Assembly (NCBI GenBank): GCA_033856175.1
Contig: JAWVFK010000041.1
Coordinates: 62,001-126,000, forward strand
Length of the DNA: 64,000 bases
DNA from: JAWVFK01 sp033856175
Lineage (GTDB): Bacteria > Actinomycetota > Thermoleophilia > Solirubrobacterales > 70-9
Direction of reading: 5' to 3'
Below the pieces are notes generated by a model, which saw only the letters and a program-made list of their open reading frames with translations, had not been told where the DNA came from and did no database searches. The position numbers and the translations under genes are program-made. This document shows, piece by piece, positions 9,066-16,886 of the stretch; positions within the stretch are counted from its first letter, which is position 1; each line of letters begins with the position of its first letter.

Positions 9066-10458
9066 CGGCGGCGCGGCGCCCGCCGCCAGACCGGCTCGGC
9101 GCCTGCTCCCCCAACGCGGCCCGGAAAGCCTTGGCCAACTCGTCGAGGTCGGCGACGACGTCGCGATCGCCGGTCAGGCCGAAGAAGACATCGCCGTCGT
9201 AGCTGATGACGCCGACCGAGAGCGCGTGGTTCTGCGGCGAGAGCGGCACGAACGGGTAGATCTCGAGCACGCGATGGCCGAGCAGGTAAAACGGCTGCTG
9301 GGGGCCTGGGACGTTCGAGACGACGAGGTTCCAGAGCAGCGGCCGCGCCATCGCCGCCGAGAGCAGGCGGTTGATCGTCGGCGGCGCCCAGCCGGTCGCC
9401 TGGATGATCAGCGACGCGGCGCCGACCTGCTCCGAGCGCTTCAGCCGCGCGGTCACGCCGCTGATCTGCTCCAGCCGCACCGCCGGATCGGTCTCCTCCA
9501 TCGGCAGCGGCACGAGGATCGTCGAGAGCCGGTTGCCGAGCTCCAGTTCCTCGCCTGGCCGGCGGATGCTGACGGGGACCAGCGCCACCACCCGCTTCGG
9601 CAGCCTGTCGCCGCGCTCGACGAAGAAGCGCCGCAGCGCGCTCGCCGCCACGGCGAGGATGACGTCGTTGACCGTCGCCTCGCCCTCGCGGGCCCGTCGC
9701 AGCCGCTCGAGCTTGGTCCGCACGAAGGCGACGCGACGGTCGCGGCCGATCGGCACGTTGATCGGCGTCGCCGGAGCGCTGGGGCCGCCGGCGGCCAGCC
9801 CGGCGAAGCCCTCGGCGGTCCGCCTGACGTTCGACGCCGTCCCGCGCGGCATCGTCACGGCGCCGCGGGCGGCCTTCGCCGCCGCCCGCAGCGGCGCCGA
9901 GATCCGCTCGCCGGCGGCGCGGACGAAGAGCATCTCGCCGCTGGGCTCGTCGGGGTCCCACTCGGCGTCGGGCGGCGGGATCTTCGTCCCCTCGGGGCTG
10001 GCGTCGAGCATCAGCGTGCCGACGTCGACCGCCGCGACGCCGTCGACCAGCGCGTGGTGGGTCTTCGAGATGTAGGCGTGACGACCGCCACTGAGCCCCT
10101 CGATCATGTAGAGCTGCCAGAGCGGCCGCGTGAAGTCCAGCGGCTCCGACATGACCCGTCCGACCAGCTCGCGCAACTCGCTCTCACCACCGGGCGAGGG
10201 CAGGGCGACGCGGCGCACGTGCCAGGCGAGGTCGAAGCGCGGATCGTCCTCCCAGGAGGGGTTGGTCAGCTTCAGCGGCGTCTCGGTGATCCGCTGGCGA
10301 AAGCGCGGCACGAGGTGCAGCCGCGAGTCGACGTGGCGCAGGAAGCGGCGGAACGGCGGCGGCTCTCCCTCGACGACGATCGTCGCGCCGACGTGGACGT
10401 GGATCGGCCCGCGCTCGGCGAGCAGCGAGGACATGTCAGCTGCGCTCAGCCGGGCCAC
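9055..10458 (-). CDS. Wax ester synthase / diacylglycerol acyltransferase (WS/DGAT)
   Basis: 467 residues from GTG 10458, the normal family length. The acyltransferase motif HHxxxDG is present in ISKTHHALVDGVAAVD (about residues 130-145). Family signatures further on include NDVILAVAASALRRFF and NLVVSNVPGPQQPFYLLGHRVLEIYP. By family it transfers acyl-CoA to diacylglycerol or fatty alcohols, giving storage lipid at the membrane, as in many actinobacteria. It is a single gene between the transpeptidase and the FtsH-like protease. Confidence 0.9.
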   Translation of the reverse strand: MARLSAADMSSLLAERGPIHVHVGATIVVEGEPPPFRRFLRHVDSRLHLVPRFRQRITETPLKLTNPSWEDDPRFDLAWHVRRVALPSPGGESELRELVGRVMSEPLDFTRPLWQLYMIEGLSGGRHAYISKTHHALVDGVAAVDVGTLMLDASPEGTKIPPPDAEWDPDEPSGEMLFVRAAGERISAPLRAAAKAARGAVTMPRGTASNVRRTAEGFAGLAAGGPSAPATPINVPIGRDRRVAFVRTKLERLRRAREGEATVNDVILAVAASALRRFFVERGDRLPKRVVALVPVSIRRPGEELELGNRLSTILVPLPMEETDPAVRLEQISGVTARLKRSEQVGAASLIIQATGWAPPTINRLLSAAMARPLLWNLVVSNVPGPQQPFYLLGHRVLEIYPFVPLSPQNHALSVGVISYDGDVFFGLTGDRDVVADLDELAKAFRAALGEQAPSRSGGGRRAAVSA

Positions 10459-10482
10459 GCCGGCGAGACTATTTGACGCGCC

Positions 10483-12093
10483 TCAGGGGTCGATTCTGAA
10501 GGCGGTGACCGCGTGCAGCCCCGGCTCGCCGGGCGGGATCCTCGCCTCGCCGGGGTCCGGGATCAGCGAGCGCGAAAGCGGATGGGCGTCGAAGATCTCG
10601 TCGAGCTCCTCGCGGGTCAGCGTCTCGCGCTCGAGCACGGTGGTGGCGAGGTCGTCGAGGCAGCGGCGGTTGTTGGAGACGAGTTGGCGGGCGCGGCTGA
10701 AGGCCATGTTGGCGAGCGCCTGGGCATTGAGGTCGACGTCGCGGCGGGTCTGGTCGGAGAGTGCGTAGTCGCCGGTCGGCAGGGCGCGCGGCGAGTTCTC
10801 CATCGCGCTGCCGCCGAGCAGGGCCCGGGTGGAGTTGTCCATCGGGCTCGTCGTCACGGTCATGCCGAACTCGGTGACCATCTGGACGCAGATCGCGTGG
10901 ACGCGGCGCAGGTCGTCGGCGGCGCCGGAGTAGGACTCGCTGAAGACCTCCTCCTCGGCCGCGCGGCCGCCGAGCAGCGCGACCATCTCGTCGAGCAGCT
11001 CCTTGCGTGAGCGCAGGTAGGAATCCTCGCTGGGTGCGTGGGCGACGAAGCCGAGCGCCGGGCCGCGGGGGACGATGCTGAGGATCTCCGGAGGGTCGAG
11101 GCCGGCGAGCTTGCGGCAGAGCGCATGGCCGGACTCGTGGTAGGCGACGATCCGCCGCTCGAGGTCGGTCAGCCGGTGCCCCTGCTGGGAGCCGATCGAC
11201 TGCCGCAGCAGCGCCTCGTCGAGGTCCTCGCGAGCGATCGCCTCACGCCGGGCCCGCCCGGCGATGATCGCCGCCTCGTTGAGAGCGTTGGCGAGCTGGG
11301 CGCCCGTCATTCCGGTCGTCTTGCGAGCGACGTCGGTGAGGTTGATGTCCTCGCCGAGCGGCTTGTCGCGCGAGTGCGATTTCAGGATCGCCTCGCGGCC
11401 GGAGCGATCCGGCGGCGCCACGAGCACCTGGCGATCGAAGCGCCCCGGCCGCAGCAGCGCCCGGTCGAGCTTGTCCATGTAGTTCGAGGCGGCGATGACG
11501 ATGACGGTGCCCGGATCGCGCTCGAAGCCGTCGAGCTCGACCAGCAGCTGGTTGAGCGCCTGCTCGCGCTCGCTGGTGCCGCCGTCGCCGCCGTCGGCGC
11601 TGCGGCGGCCGCCGACCGCGTCGAGCTCGTCGATGAAGATCACGGCGCGGCCGGACTTGCGCGCTTCCTTGAAGAGGCGGCGGATGCGGGCGGCGCCACG
11701 GCCGACGAACATCTCGACGAAGCTCGAGCCCGAGGCGGCGAAGAAGTCCACGCCGGCCTGGGCGGCGACGGCGCGCGCGAGCATCGTCTTGCCGGTGCCG
11801 GGCGGCCCGTAGAGCAGGACGCCGCGCGGGGCGCGGGCGCCGAGCGAGGCGAAGCGATCCGGATCGCGCAGCCAGTCGGCGACGTCGACGAGCTCAGCCT
11901 TGGCCGAGTCGATCCCCTGAACCTCTTCCCAGAGCACCGGGTTCGTCTGGCTGGCCTTGATCGTCTCCGGGCGGGTCGTCCGCATCGTGCTCCGCAGCAG
12001 CGTCATGAAGACGAGCAGCAGCGCCGCCATGAAGAAGACGCCGAAGACGGGATACCAGGTGAAGAAGAAGTCGGTGATCGAGGCGTGCACCAT
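10483..12093 (-). CDS. FtsH-like membrane AAA+ zinc metalloprotease (M41)
   Basis: 536 residues from ATG 12093, shorter than classical FtsH. One N-terminal transmembrane segment (residues 8-32) replaces the usual pair with a periplasmic loop. The AAA module follows: Walker A GPPGTGKT (about 97), Walker B VIFIDELDAVGGRR, and arginine fingers near RALLRPGRFDRQV. The M41 protease domain carries HESGH (zinc His pair and Glu) and the distal Asp in SGAADDLRRVHAI. It should extract and degrade membrane or damaged proteins with ATP. Because it lacks the periplasmic loop it is probably an accessory paralogue rather than the main FtsH. It is a single gene. Confidence 0.85.
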   Translation of the reverse strand: MVHASITDFFFTWYPVFGVFFMAALLLVFMTLLRSTMRTTRPETIKASQTNPVLWEEVQGIDSAKAELVDVADWLRDPDRFASLGARAPRGVLLYGPPGTGKTMLARAVAAQAGVDFFAASGSSFVEMFVGRGAARIRRLFKEARKSGRAVIFIDELDAVGGRRSADGGDGGTSEREQALNQLLVELDGFERDPGTVIVIAASNYMDKLDRALLRPGRFDRQVLVAPPDRSGREAILKSHSRDKPLGEDINLTDVARKTTGMTGAQLANALNEAAIIAGRARREAIAREDLDEALLRQSIGSQQGHRLTDLERRIVAYHESGHALCRKLAGLDPPEILSIVPRGPALGFVAHAPSEDSYLRSRKELLDEMVALLGGRAAEEEVFSESYSGAADDLRRVHAICVQMVTEFGMTVTTSPMDNSTRALLGGSAMENSPRALPTGDYALSDQTRRDVDLNAQALANMAFSRARQLVSNNRRCLDDLATTVLERETLTREELDEIFDAHPLSRSLIPDPGEARIPPGEPGLHAVTAFRIDP

Positions 12094-12200
12094 CCCCTAG
12101 GCATCGGCAGGCGGGGGCGAGTTCTGAACTGGCGGTCAGGCGCCGGCGCCCGGTGGCCCTAGAATCCAGCGTCCTGGAGAGGCAGGCACTCGCCAGGCCC

Positions 12201-12274
12201 GCGCCCGTAGCTCAGCTGGATAGAGCGCCGGTCTACGAAACCGGAGGTCACAGGTTCAAATCCTGTCGGGCGCG
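12201..12274 (+). tRNA. tRNA-Arg (anticodon ACG)
   Basis: 74 nt. The acceptor stem is GCGCCCG/CGGGCGC with discriminator G. The anticodon stem is CCGGT/ACCGG around CTACGAA, so the anticodon is ACG, whose A34 is the substrate of the TadA deaminase encoded at 52062 in this window. CCA is not encoded. A TAGAAT hexamer at 12160-12165, 35 nt upstream, matches the spacing seen before the tRNA-Ser at 8280 and is a likely -10. Confidence 0.96.
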
Positions 12275-12306
12275 TCTTTGTTGCCGGCCTTCCAGGAAGC
12301 GTCGGA

Positions 12307-12726
12307 TCAGCGCGCAGATACGTCGCCCGGCGGAGGTCGCTTAGCGGCGTGGCGAGCGAGCGACGAGCCGGCCAGCCCCGCGGCTATCAGGCAGCCTCCG
12401 GCGATAGCCCATGGGAGCGGGGGAAACCCGCCACAGTCGGCGGTGGCCTGCTCGCCTGGCCTCAGCGTGAGAGCAACGCTGGCGACGTTCCCCGGGCAGC
12501 GCTCATAGTCCGAGTTGATCGCGGCGACGAGCAGGCAGACGAGCCCCGCCCCGGCGAGGAGCCCGAGCATCTCGCGACGACGACCGCCGCGTCTAATCAG
12601 GAAAATCGTCGCGATGATCCCGGCCATGAGGATCGGCAGCCCGATCGAAAAACCGGTCAGAAACCCGAATAGCAGCACGAAGCCCGTCGCCACCCATGCG
12701 ATCAGCCATCGTCCGGGGTGTTCCAT
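12307..12726 (-). CDS. Small integral membrane protein, unknown function
   Basis: 139 residues from ATG 12726. It has four hydrophobic segments (about 7-25, 28-45, 53-70, 105-122). The loop between the third and fourth is long and contains two Cys residues (NSDYERCPGNVASV and EQATADCGGFP), which may form an extracytoplasmic disulfide. I do not recognise a named family. It is divergent from the LigD-like gene at 12829. Confidence 0.6.
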   Translation of the reverse strand: MEHPGRWLIAWVATGFVLLFGFLTGFSIGLPILMAGIIATIFLIRRGGRRREMLGLLAGAGLVCLLVAAINSDYERCPGNVASVALTLRPGEQATADCGGFPPLPWAIAGGCLIAAGLAGSSLARHAAKRPPPGDVSAR

Positions 12727-12828
12727 TCGATCAGGGTAGCCATCGCCGACGCGCTGCCGAGGCAGTGCCGTTCAGAGGGATCGCCGCTCGCCGAGCGAAT
12801 TCGGTCGCACCGTAGGAAGATCCGGGCC

Positions 12829-13461
12829 ATGGCGCGGCGCAGCCTCGGTGAGTACAAGCGAAAGCGCAATTTCGGCGAGACGCCGGAGCCTGACGATTCG
12901 GCGGCCAAGCCGAAGGCAAAGGAAGCCGGCAAGAACAAGCGCGCTCCTCGCCGTCGCCACTCCCGCTTCACGATCCAGAAGCACTCGGCGACCTCGCTCC
13001 ATTACGACCTCCGGCTCGAGATCGACGGCGTCGCCTGTTCCTGGGCGGTGCCGAAGGGCCCTTCGCTCGACCCTCGGGACAAGCGCCTGGCGATGCGCAC
13101 CGAGGACCATCCGCTCAAATATCTGACCTTTGAGGGCGTGATCCCAAAGGGTCAGTACGGCGCCGGGCCAATGATCGTCTGGGACCGAGGCGTATTCGAG
13201 AACATCTCCGAGACGCGTCGCGGCGAGCCGCTGACCCTTACCGAAGGGCTCGAGCGGGGCGACCTCAAGGTCTTCCTGCTCGGCGAGAAGATCCGCGGCG
13301 CCTACGCGCTCGTTCGCACCTCCAAACCGGACGAGCGCGAGCGCTGGCTGCTGATCAAGAAGAAGGACGAGTTCGCCGACGCCCGCCGGCGACCGACATC
13401 GACCCAGCCCGAGTCGGTGCTGAGCGGGCGCACGATCGAGGATCTGCGCGACGCCTCCTAA
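12829..13461 (+). CDS. Stand-alone LigD-type DNA 3'-phosphoesterase
   Basis: 210 residues from ATG 12829, with AGGAAG upstream; frame-open sequence further upstream carries no domain. After a basic lysine-rich tail (about 1-45), the LigD 3'-phosphoesterase domain starts at RFTIQKHSATSLHYDLRLEIDG. This holds the conserved His and the D-x-R pair, followed by SWAVPKGPS, HPLKYLTFEG and GQYGAGPMIVWDRG. In LigD proteins this domain heals 3' ends by removing ribonucleotides or 3'-phosphates during non-homologous end joining. Here no ligase, polymerase or Ku gene is adjacent, so it is a free-standing form. Confidence 0.85.
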   Translation: MARRSLGEYKRKRNFGETPEPDDSAAKPKAKEAGKNKRAPRRRHSRFTIQKHSATSLHYDLRLEIDGVACSWAVPKGPSLDPRDKRLAMRTEDHPLKYLTFEGVIPKGQYGAGPMIVWDRGVFENISETRRGEPLTLTEGLERGDLKVFLLGEKIRGAYALVRTSKPDERERWLLIKKKDEFADARRRPTSTQPESVLSGRTIEDLRDAS

Positions 13462-13493
13462 ATCAATCGCCGACCACCGGTAGCGTTTGCCTG

Positions 13494-13883
13494 GTGTCCC
13501 AGGAGAACATCGAGATCGTGCGGGGGATCTTCGATCGCTGGAATCGAAAGGAGCGGGACTTCGTCGAGGGCGAGGTCCATCCCGACGTCGAGATCAGGAG
13601 CCGCCTGCAAGCTGAGCCGTACCGGGGCTGGGCTGGGCTAAAGCTCTGGATGCAGGAGATTGACGACCAGTTCGAGGAGTGGCAGCTCGTCGTCAAGGAA
13701 TGGCGGGATACCGGCGACCTCGTCGTTGGGCTGGGACACATCGGCATTCGCGGCCAGGGCAGCGGGATCGAGTTCGACCAGCCGATTGGATGGCTCGTCG
13801 AGCTCAGCGAGGGCAAGCCGCGCCGGATGGAGTTCTTCGTCGAGCCCCGCGACGCCCTGGCAGCAGCCGGGTTGGCGGAGTGA
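13494..13883 (+). CDS. SnoaL-like / NTF2-fold protein
   Basis: 129 residues from GTG 13494. The start (MSQENIEIVRGIFDRWNRKERDF) is the common opening of a large NTF2-fold family very abundant in Thermoleophilia. The rest matches the fold: EVHPDVEIRSR, a Trp-rich amphipathic middle, and a final sheet IGWLVELSEGKPRRMEFFVEP. It probably binds or isomerises a small molecule, but no substrate is assignable. It is unrelated in direct alignment to the SnoaL protein at 4162 beyond the fold. About 110 bp separate it from the TasA-cluster promoter. Confidence 0.75.
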   Translation: MSQENIEIVRGIFDRWNRKERDFVEGEVHPDVEIRSRLQAEPYRGWAGLKLWMQEIDDQFEEWQLVVKEWRDTGDLVVGLGHIGIRGQGSGIEFDQPIGWLVELSEGKPRRMEFFVEPRDALAAAGLAE

Positions 13884-13996
13884 GCGGCCCGCAGCTCTGT
13901 GCTTGACGGGCCCGAGCACCGACTCGTCGATCGTTGAGAGTTGTCCCGACGACGGAGGCCGCCTGCTTTTGAAGGCATGTTCCCCCAAACAGGGGA

Positions 13997-14025
13997 TTGA
14001 CCTGACCGGGGCCTGGCTCTAGATT
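13997..14025 (+). promoter_or_regulatory. Sigma-70-type promoter of the TasA/SipW cluster
   Basis: TTGACC at 13997-14002 and TAGATT at 14020-14025 are separated by exactly 17 nt, a near-consensus vegetative promoter. Transcription would start around 14032, about 107 nt before the TasA-like start codon. This is one of only two promoters in the window that look this good. Confidence 0.6.
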
Positions 14026-14038
14026 AGCCGAATCAGCG

Positions 14039-14058
14039 TTCATGTAATTAGATTCATG
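14039..14058 (+). promoter_or_regulatory. TTCATG direct repeats, possible operator
   Basis: TTCATG occurs at 14039-14044 and again at 14053-14058 in an AT-rich patch just downstream of the predicted transcription start. The same hexamer sits in a perfect palindrome (ATTCATGAAT) at the start codon of the winged-helix regulator gene that closes this cluster. The link is inferred from the shared word only. Confidence 0.35.
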
Positions 14059-14138
14059 GCGCAGATTTCATGGCTTCAGGTTGCGCAGACAGGAACCCGC
14101 GGCCGAGGTCCCCGCATTTCAACGAAAGAAGGCCACGG

Positions 14139-14744
14139 ATGACCAGAATGAACAAGAGATCGAAGCTGCTCGTCTCGATGCTGGTGGTTGGGGTGCTGGG
14201 AAGCATTGCCGGGTTGGGGATCTTTGGCGCTTTCTCCGCCACGACGACCAACGCGGGCAATGAGGTCCGTAGCGGCAACGTGTTGTTGAGCGATAACGAC
14301 GCCGGCAGCGCGCTCTACTTCCTGCCGAACGCGAAGCCCGGCGACACCGTGACGAGGTGCATCAAGGTCACGTACACCGGCTCGCTCAATGCCAACGTAC
14401 GTCTCTATACGCCCGACAATTCCCTCGGGCCGCTGGCGCAGTACGTCGACCTGATCATTACGCAAGGCACTCAGTCCAGCTCGACGTTCCCGAATTGCAG
14501 CGGGTTCACGCCGTCAGCCGGCGGCGGCGTCCTGTACACCGGGACATTGGCGAATTTCTCGACAACCCGGACCAACTACGCGACCGGGATCGACACGAAC
14601 CCCGTCAGCCCGGCGATCGGCTGGAACACGAATGACACCCTCGTCTATCAGTACCAAGTGACGCTGAATGCCAGCGCTCCGGCCACGGTCGAGGCGCAGA
14701 CCACGGGCACGCACGCCTTCACTTGGGAAGCCGTCAACAACTAG
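14139..14744 (+). CDS. TasA/camelysin-like matrix protein with SipW-type signal peptide
   Basis: 201 residues from ATG 14139, preceded by AAAGAAGG. Residues 1-33 form a SipW-cognate signal: basic MTRMNKRSK, a hydrophobic stretch, then GIFGAFSATTTNAGN, where cleavage should follow the FSA-like site. The mature part is a beta-sandwich with GNVLLSDNDAGSALYFLPNAKPGDTV, matching the TasA/CalY layout (SGN..L.....PGD). TasA relatives assemble into extracellular fibres of biofilm or cell envelope after cleavage by SipW. It is first in a run of five same-strand genes including the signal peptidase. Confidence 0.75.
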   Translation: MTRMNKRSKLLVSMLVVGVLGSIAGLGIFGAFSATTTNAGNEVRSGNVLLSDNDAGSALYFLPNAKPGDTVTRCIKVTYTGSLNANVRLYTPDNSLGPLAQYVDLIITQGTQSSSTFPNCSGFTPSAGGGVLYTGTLANFSTTRTNYATGIDTNPVSPAIGWNTNDTLVYQYQVTLNASAPATVEAQTTGTHAFTWEAVNN

Positions 14745-14772
14745 CGCTTTCGGTCAAAAGGCCTGAGCGAGG

Positions 14773-14797
14773 GGAGGGGCCCCATCTAGGGGCCTCC
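14773..14797 (+). terminator. GC-rich hairpin after the first TasA-like gene
   Basis: GGAGG(GG)CCCC and GGGGCCTCC can pair around the loop ATCTA with a two-G bulge, 28 nt past the stop codon. No T-tract follows, so it may be an attenuator or mRNA 3' stabiliser, leaving the first product in excess over the downstream genes. Confidence 0.35.
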
Positions 14798-14831
14798 GTC
14801 CCCGAAGCTCCTTGACGCCGAGATTGGAGAA

Positions 14832-15365
14832 ATGATGGGACGGAACCCGAGCCGGCTAATAGCGCGTGCATTGGGGGGCAGCGTTGGCCTCGGCCTTGCG
14901 GTGGCGATCGTGATGGTCGCGCGCCCCGCGGCGAGCGCCGATGGGCTGACCGCGACGGTTCGTTTCTCGATCCCGGTATCGGGTGAGCTGACGGTGACGC
15001 CGGCGGCGCCCAAACCCGTCCTGGTCGCCGCAGGGCTTCGGCCAGGCGGGAATCGGGCGGCTGGAAGCTTCAAAGTTCATAACCAGACGGGACGCACGAT
15101 GCCGCTCGACTTCCACGCCCGCCCGTCGTCGGCCGCGATCAACGGCCTGCTGCAGGTGCGCCTCAGCGCCGCCGGGCGGACGTTGGTCAGGACATCCCTC
15201 CAGGACATGGTCCGCGGTGGCGGCGGGACCCTGCGGTTGCGATCCGGGGCAACCCGCCAGCTCACGCTTGCAGCATGGATGCCAGCGGGCGTCGGCAGCG
15301 GCTACGAGGGCCGGGTGATCGATGTCTCACTCGTTCCTCGCTCCCTATCGGGTGGCGCTAGTTGA
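14832..15365 (+). CDS. Secreted protein of the TasA/SipW cluster, unknown
   Basis: 177 residues. Tandem ATGs lie at 14832 and 14835; GGAG at 14826-14829 suits the second better. The signal peptide runs to about residue 36 (GLAVAIVMVARPAASADG). The mature protein is all-beta in character, with a conserved-looking NQTGRTMPLDFHARPS and SLQDMVRGGGGTLRLRSG. The layout recalls accessory proteins next to SipW peptidases rather than TasA itself, because the canonical SipW cleavage motif is absent. The stop codon overlaps the signal-peptidase start, so the two are translated together. Function is unknown. Confidence 0.6.
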   Translation: MMGRNPSRLIARALGGSVGLGLAVAIVMVARPAASADGLTATVRFSIPVSGELTVTPAAPKPVLVAAGLRPGGNRAAGSFKVHNQTGRTMPLDFHARPSSAAINGLLQVRLSAAGRTLVRTSLQDMVRGGGGTLRLRSGATRQLTLAAWMPAGVGSGYEGRVIDVSLVPRSLSGGAS

Positions 15366-15907
15366 GGGCGGCGCGAGCCAGGCACCTGGCCGCCTGCCTC
15401 TGGGTTGGTGCGCTTTGGGCAGTCACCGGCCTGGTGCTGTGCCTGCTGCTTGCCGCGGCGGCACCGCGCCTGATCGGCGACGCCTCATACGTCGTTCGCT
15501 CGGGCAGCATGACCCCCGTGATCGAGACCGGCGACGTGCTCGTAACCCAGCCGATCGACCCGCTCGACGCGCGGGTCGGGCAGATCGTGACCTTCAAGGA
15601 TCCAAGCGGCAGCGGTCGCCTGCTCTCGCACCGCGCTCGTGCGGTGCACCGAGTGGGCGACCGAGTCCGCTTCGTCACCCAGGGCGACGCCAATAGCGGC
15701 CAGGAGCACTGGAACGTGCCGGTCGACGGTCGGATTGGACGCGTGCTCTACCGGATACCGAAGCTCGGCTTCGCACTCGTCTGGACGCAGGGTCCCGTCG
15801 GGCGCATCGGCTTGATCGCCGCGCCGGCGTTGCTGCTGGCGATCTGGGCGCTGGTCTGGATCTGGAACCCGCGACGGGAAGGGAGGCCGGATGCGCGGAC
15901 GAGCTGA
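15362..15907 (+). CDS. SipW-like type I signal peptidase
   Basis: 181 residues from TTG 15362, overlapping the previous stop. One N-terminal transmembrane helix (about 12-34) is followed by the catalytic Ser in VVRSGSMTPVIETGDVLVTQ (Ser about 49). RLLSHRARAVHRV then supplies the His that in SipW/ER-type signal peptidases replaces the Lys of LepB. A C-terminal transmembrane helix follows (VGRIGLIAAPALLLAIWALVW). By family it cleaves the atypical signals of TasA-like substrates at the outer face of the membrane; its substrates are evidently the neighbours at 14139 and 15891. Confidence 0.85.
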   Translation: MRAARARHLAACLWVGALWAVTGLVLCLLLAAAAPRLIGDASYVVRSGSMTPVIETGDVLVTQPIDPLDARVGQIVTFKDPSGSGRLLSHRARAVHRVGDRVRFVTQGDANSGQEHWNVPVDGRIGRVLYRIPKLGFALVWTQGPVGRIGLIAAPALLLAIWALVWIWNPRREGRPDARTS

Positions 15908-16883
15908 CATCAGACGTCTCGTGGCGATCCTCTCCTTCATGCTCATCCTCGGTTTGGCGGGGCTGGGCGGGAGCGTTTGGGCCGCGTTCAGCGCCAAGAC
16001 CACCAACAGCGGCAACACGGTCACGGCCGCAGCCGATTGGGTTGCGCCCACCGCCTCCTCCTCGGTGATCGGTAAGACACAGGGCGGCACGCCCGGCTTC
16101 ATTCACCAGGGCGGCAGCTACAACGCTTACGCCAACGTCGCCGACACTGGCAACCCGGCCAGCGGGACCGCCAGCGTGAAAGGCAACGTGAGCTCGGTCA
16201 GCACCGGCCTGACCGCAACCGCGCTCATCTCGGGCTCCTACTCGATCGGGGCGACGAGCTACAACTACCGCACGGCGAATCTCAGCGCCAACGCCACTCT
16301 GACCGCGGGCACCTTCAGCTATTCGCTGACCTCGACGGACAACGCCGGCAACATCGGTACGCAGTCCGGCTTCACGGTGATAGTCGACAACACGGCGCCG
16401 ACCGCGTCGGACATCCAAACCACCAACAAGAGCGGCAACATCGCGGCTAGGCCCGAGATCGGAGACACGATCGTCTTCACCTACAGCGAGCCGATCGACC
16501 CCAACTCGGTCCTGGCCGGCTGGACGGGCGCCCCGACGAACGTCGTCGTTCGCATCAATGACAAGGCCGGCCAGGGGTCCAACGACCAAGCGGCCGTCTA
16601 CAACGCCGCCAACAGCTTGCAGCTGCCGCTGGGCACGGTCGATCTCGGCAACGACTACGTCACGGCGAACGCGGACTTCGGCGTCACCGGGACCGCTTCG
16701 AGCATGGCGATCAGCGGTAACGCAATTACGGTCACTCTCGGAACCGCGTCGGCGGGACCACGGACGGCGACGTCCAATGGAGCGATGGTCTGGGCCCCCT
16801 CGGCCCTGGCCACCGACCGCGCCGGCAACGCCGAGAGCACCACGACCCGCACCGAGACGGGCACCGCGGACAAGGAATTCTGA
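15891..16883 (+). CDS. SipW-dependent secreted Ig-like protein
   Basis: 330 residues from ATG 15891, overlapping the peptidase gene by 17 bp. The signal (RRLVAILSFMLILGLAGLGG then SVWAAFSAKTTNSGNTVTA) is of the SipW-cognate type, the same AFSA..TN.GN pattern as the product of 14139. Two extracellular beta-sandwich units follow: one ending YSLTSTDNAGNIGTQSGF (about 145-165), and one with VFTYSEPIDPNSVLAGWTG, a pattern seen in bacterial Ig-like SbsA-type domains. It lacks enzymatic motifs and is likely a structural or adhesive partner of the TasA-like fibres. Confidence 0.72.
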   Translation: MRGRADIRRLVAILSFMLILGLAGLGGSVWAAFSAKTTNSGNTVTAAADWVAPTASSSVIGKTQGGTPGFIHQGGSYNAYANVADTGNPASGTASVKGNVSSVSTGLTATALISGSYSIGATSYNYRTANLSANATLTAGTFSYSLTSTDNAGNIGTQSGFTVIVDNTAPTASDIQTTNKSGNIAARPEIGDTIVFTYSEPIDPNSVLAGWTGAPTNVVVRINDKAGQGSNDQAAVYNAANSLQLPLGTVDLGNDYVTANADFGVTGTASSMAISGNAITVTLGTASAGPRTATSNGAMVWAPSALATDRAGNAESTTTRTETGTADKEF

Positions 16884-16886
16884 GCC

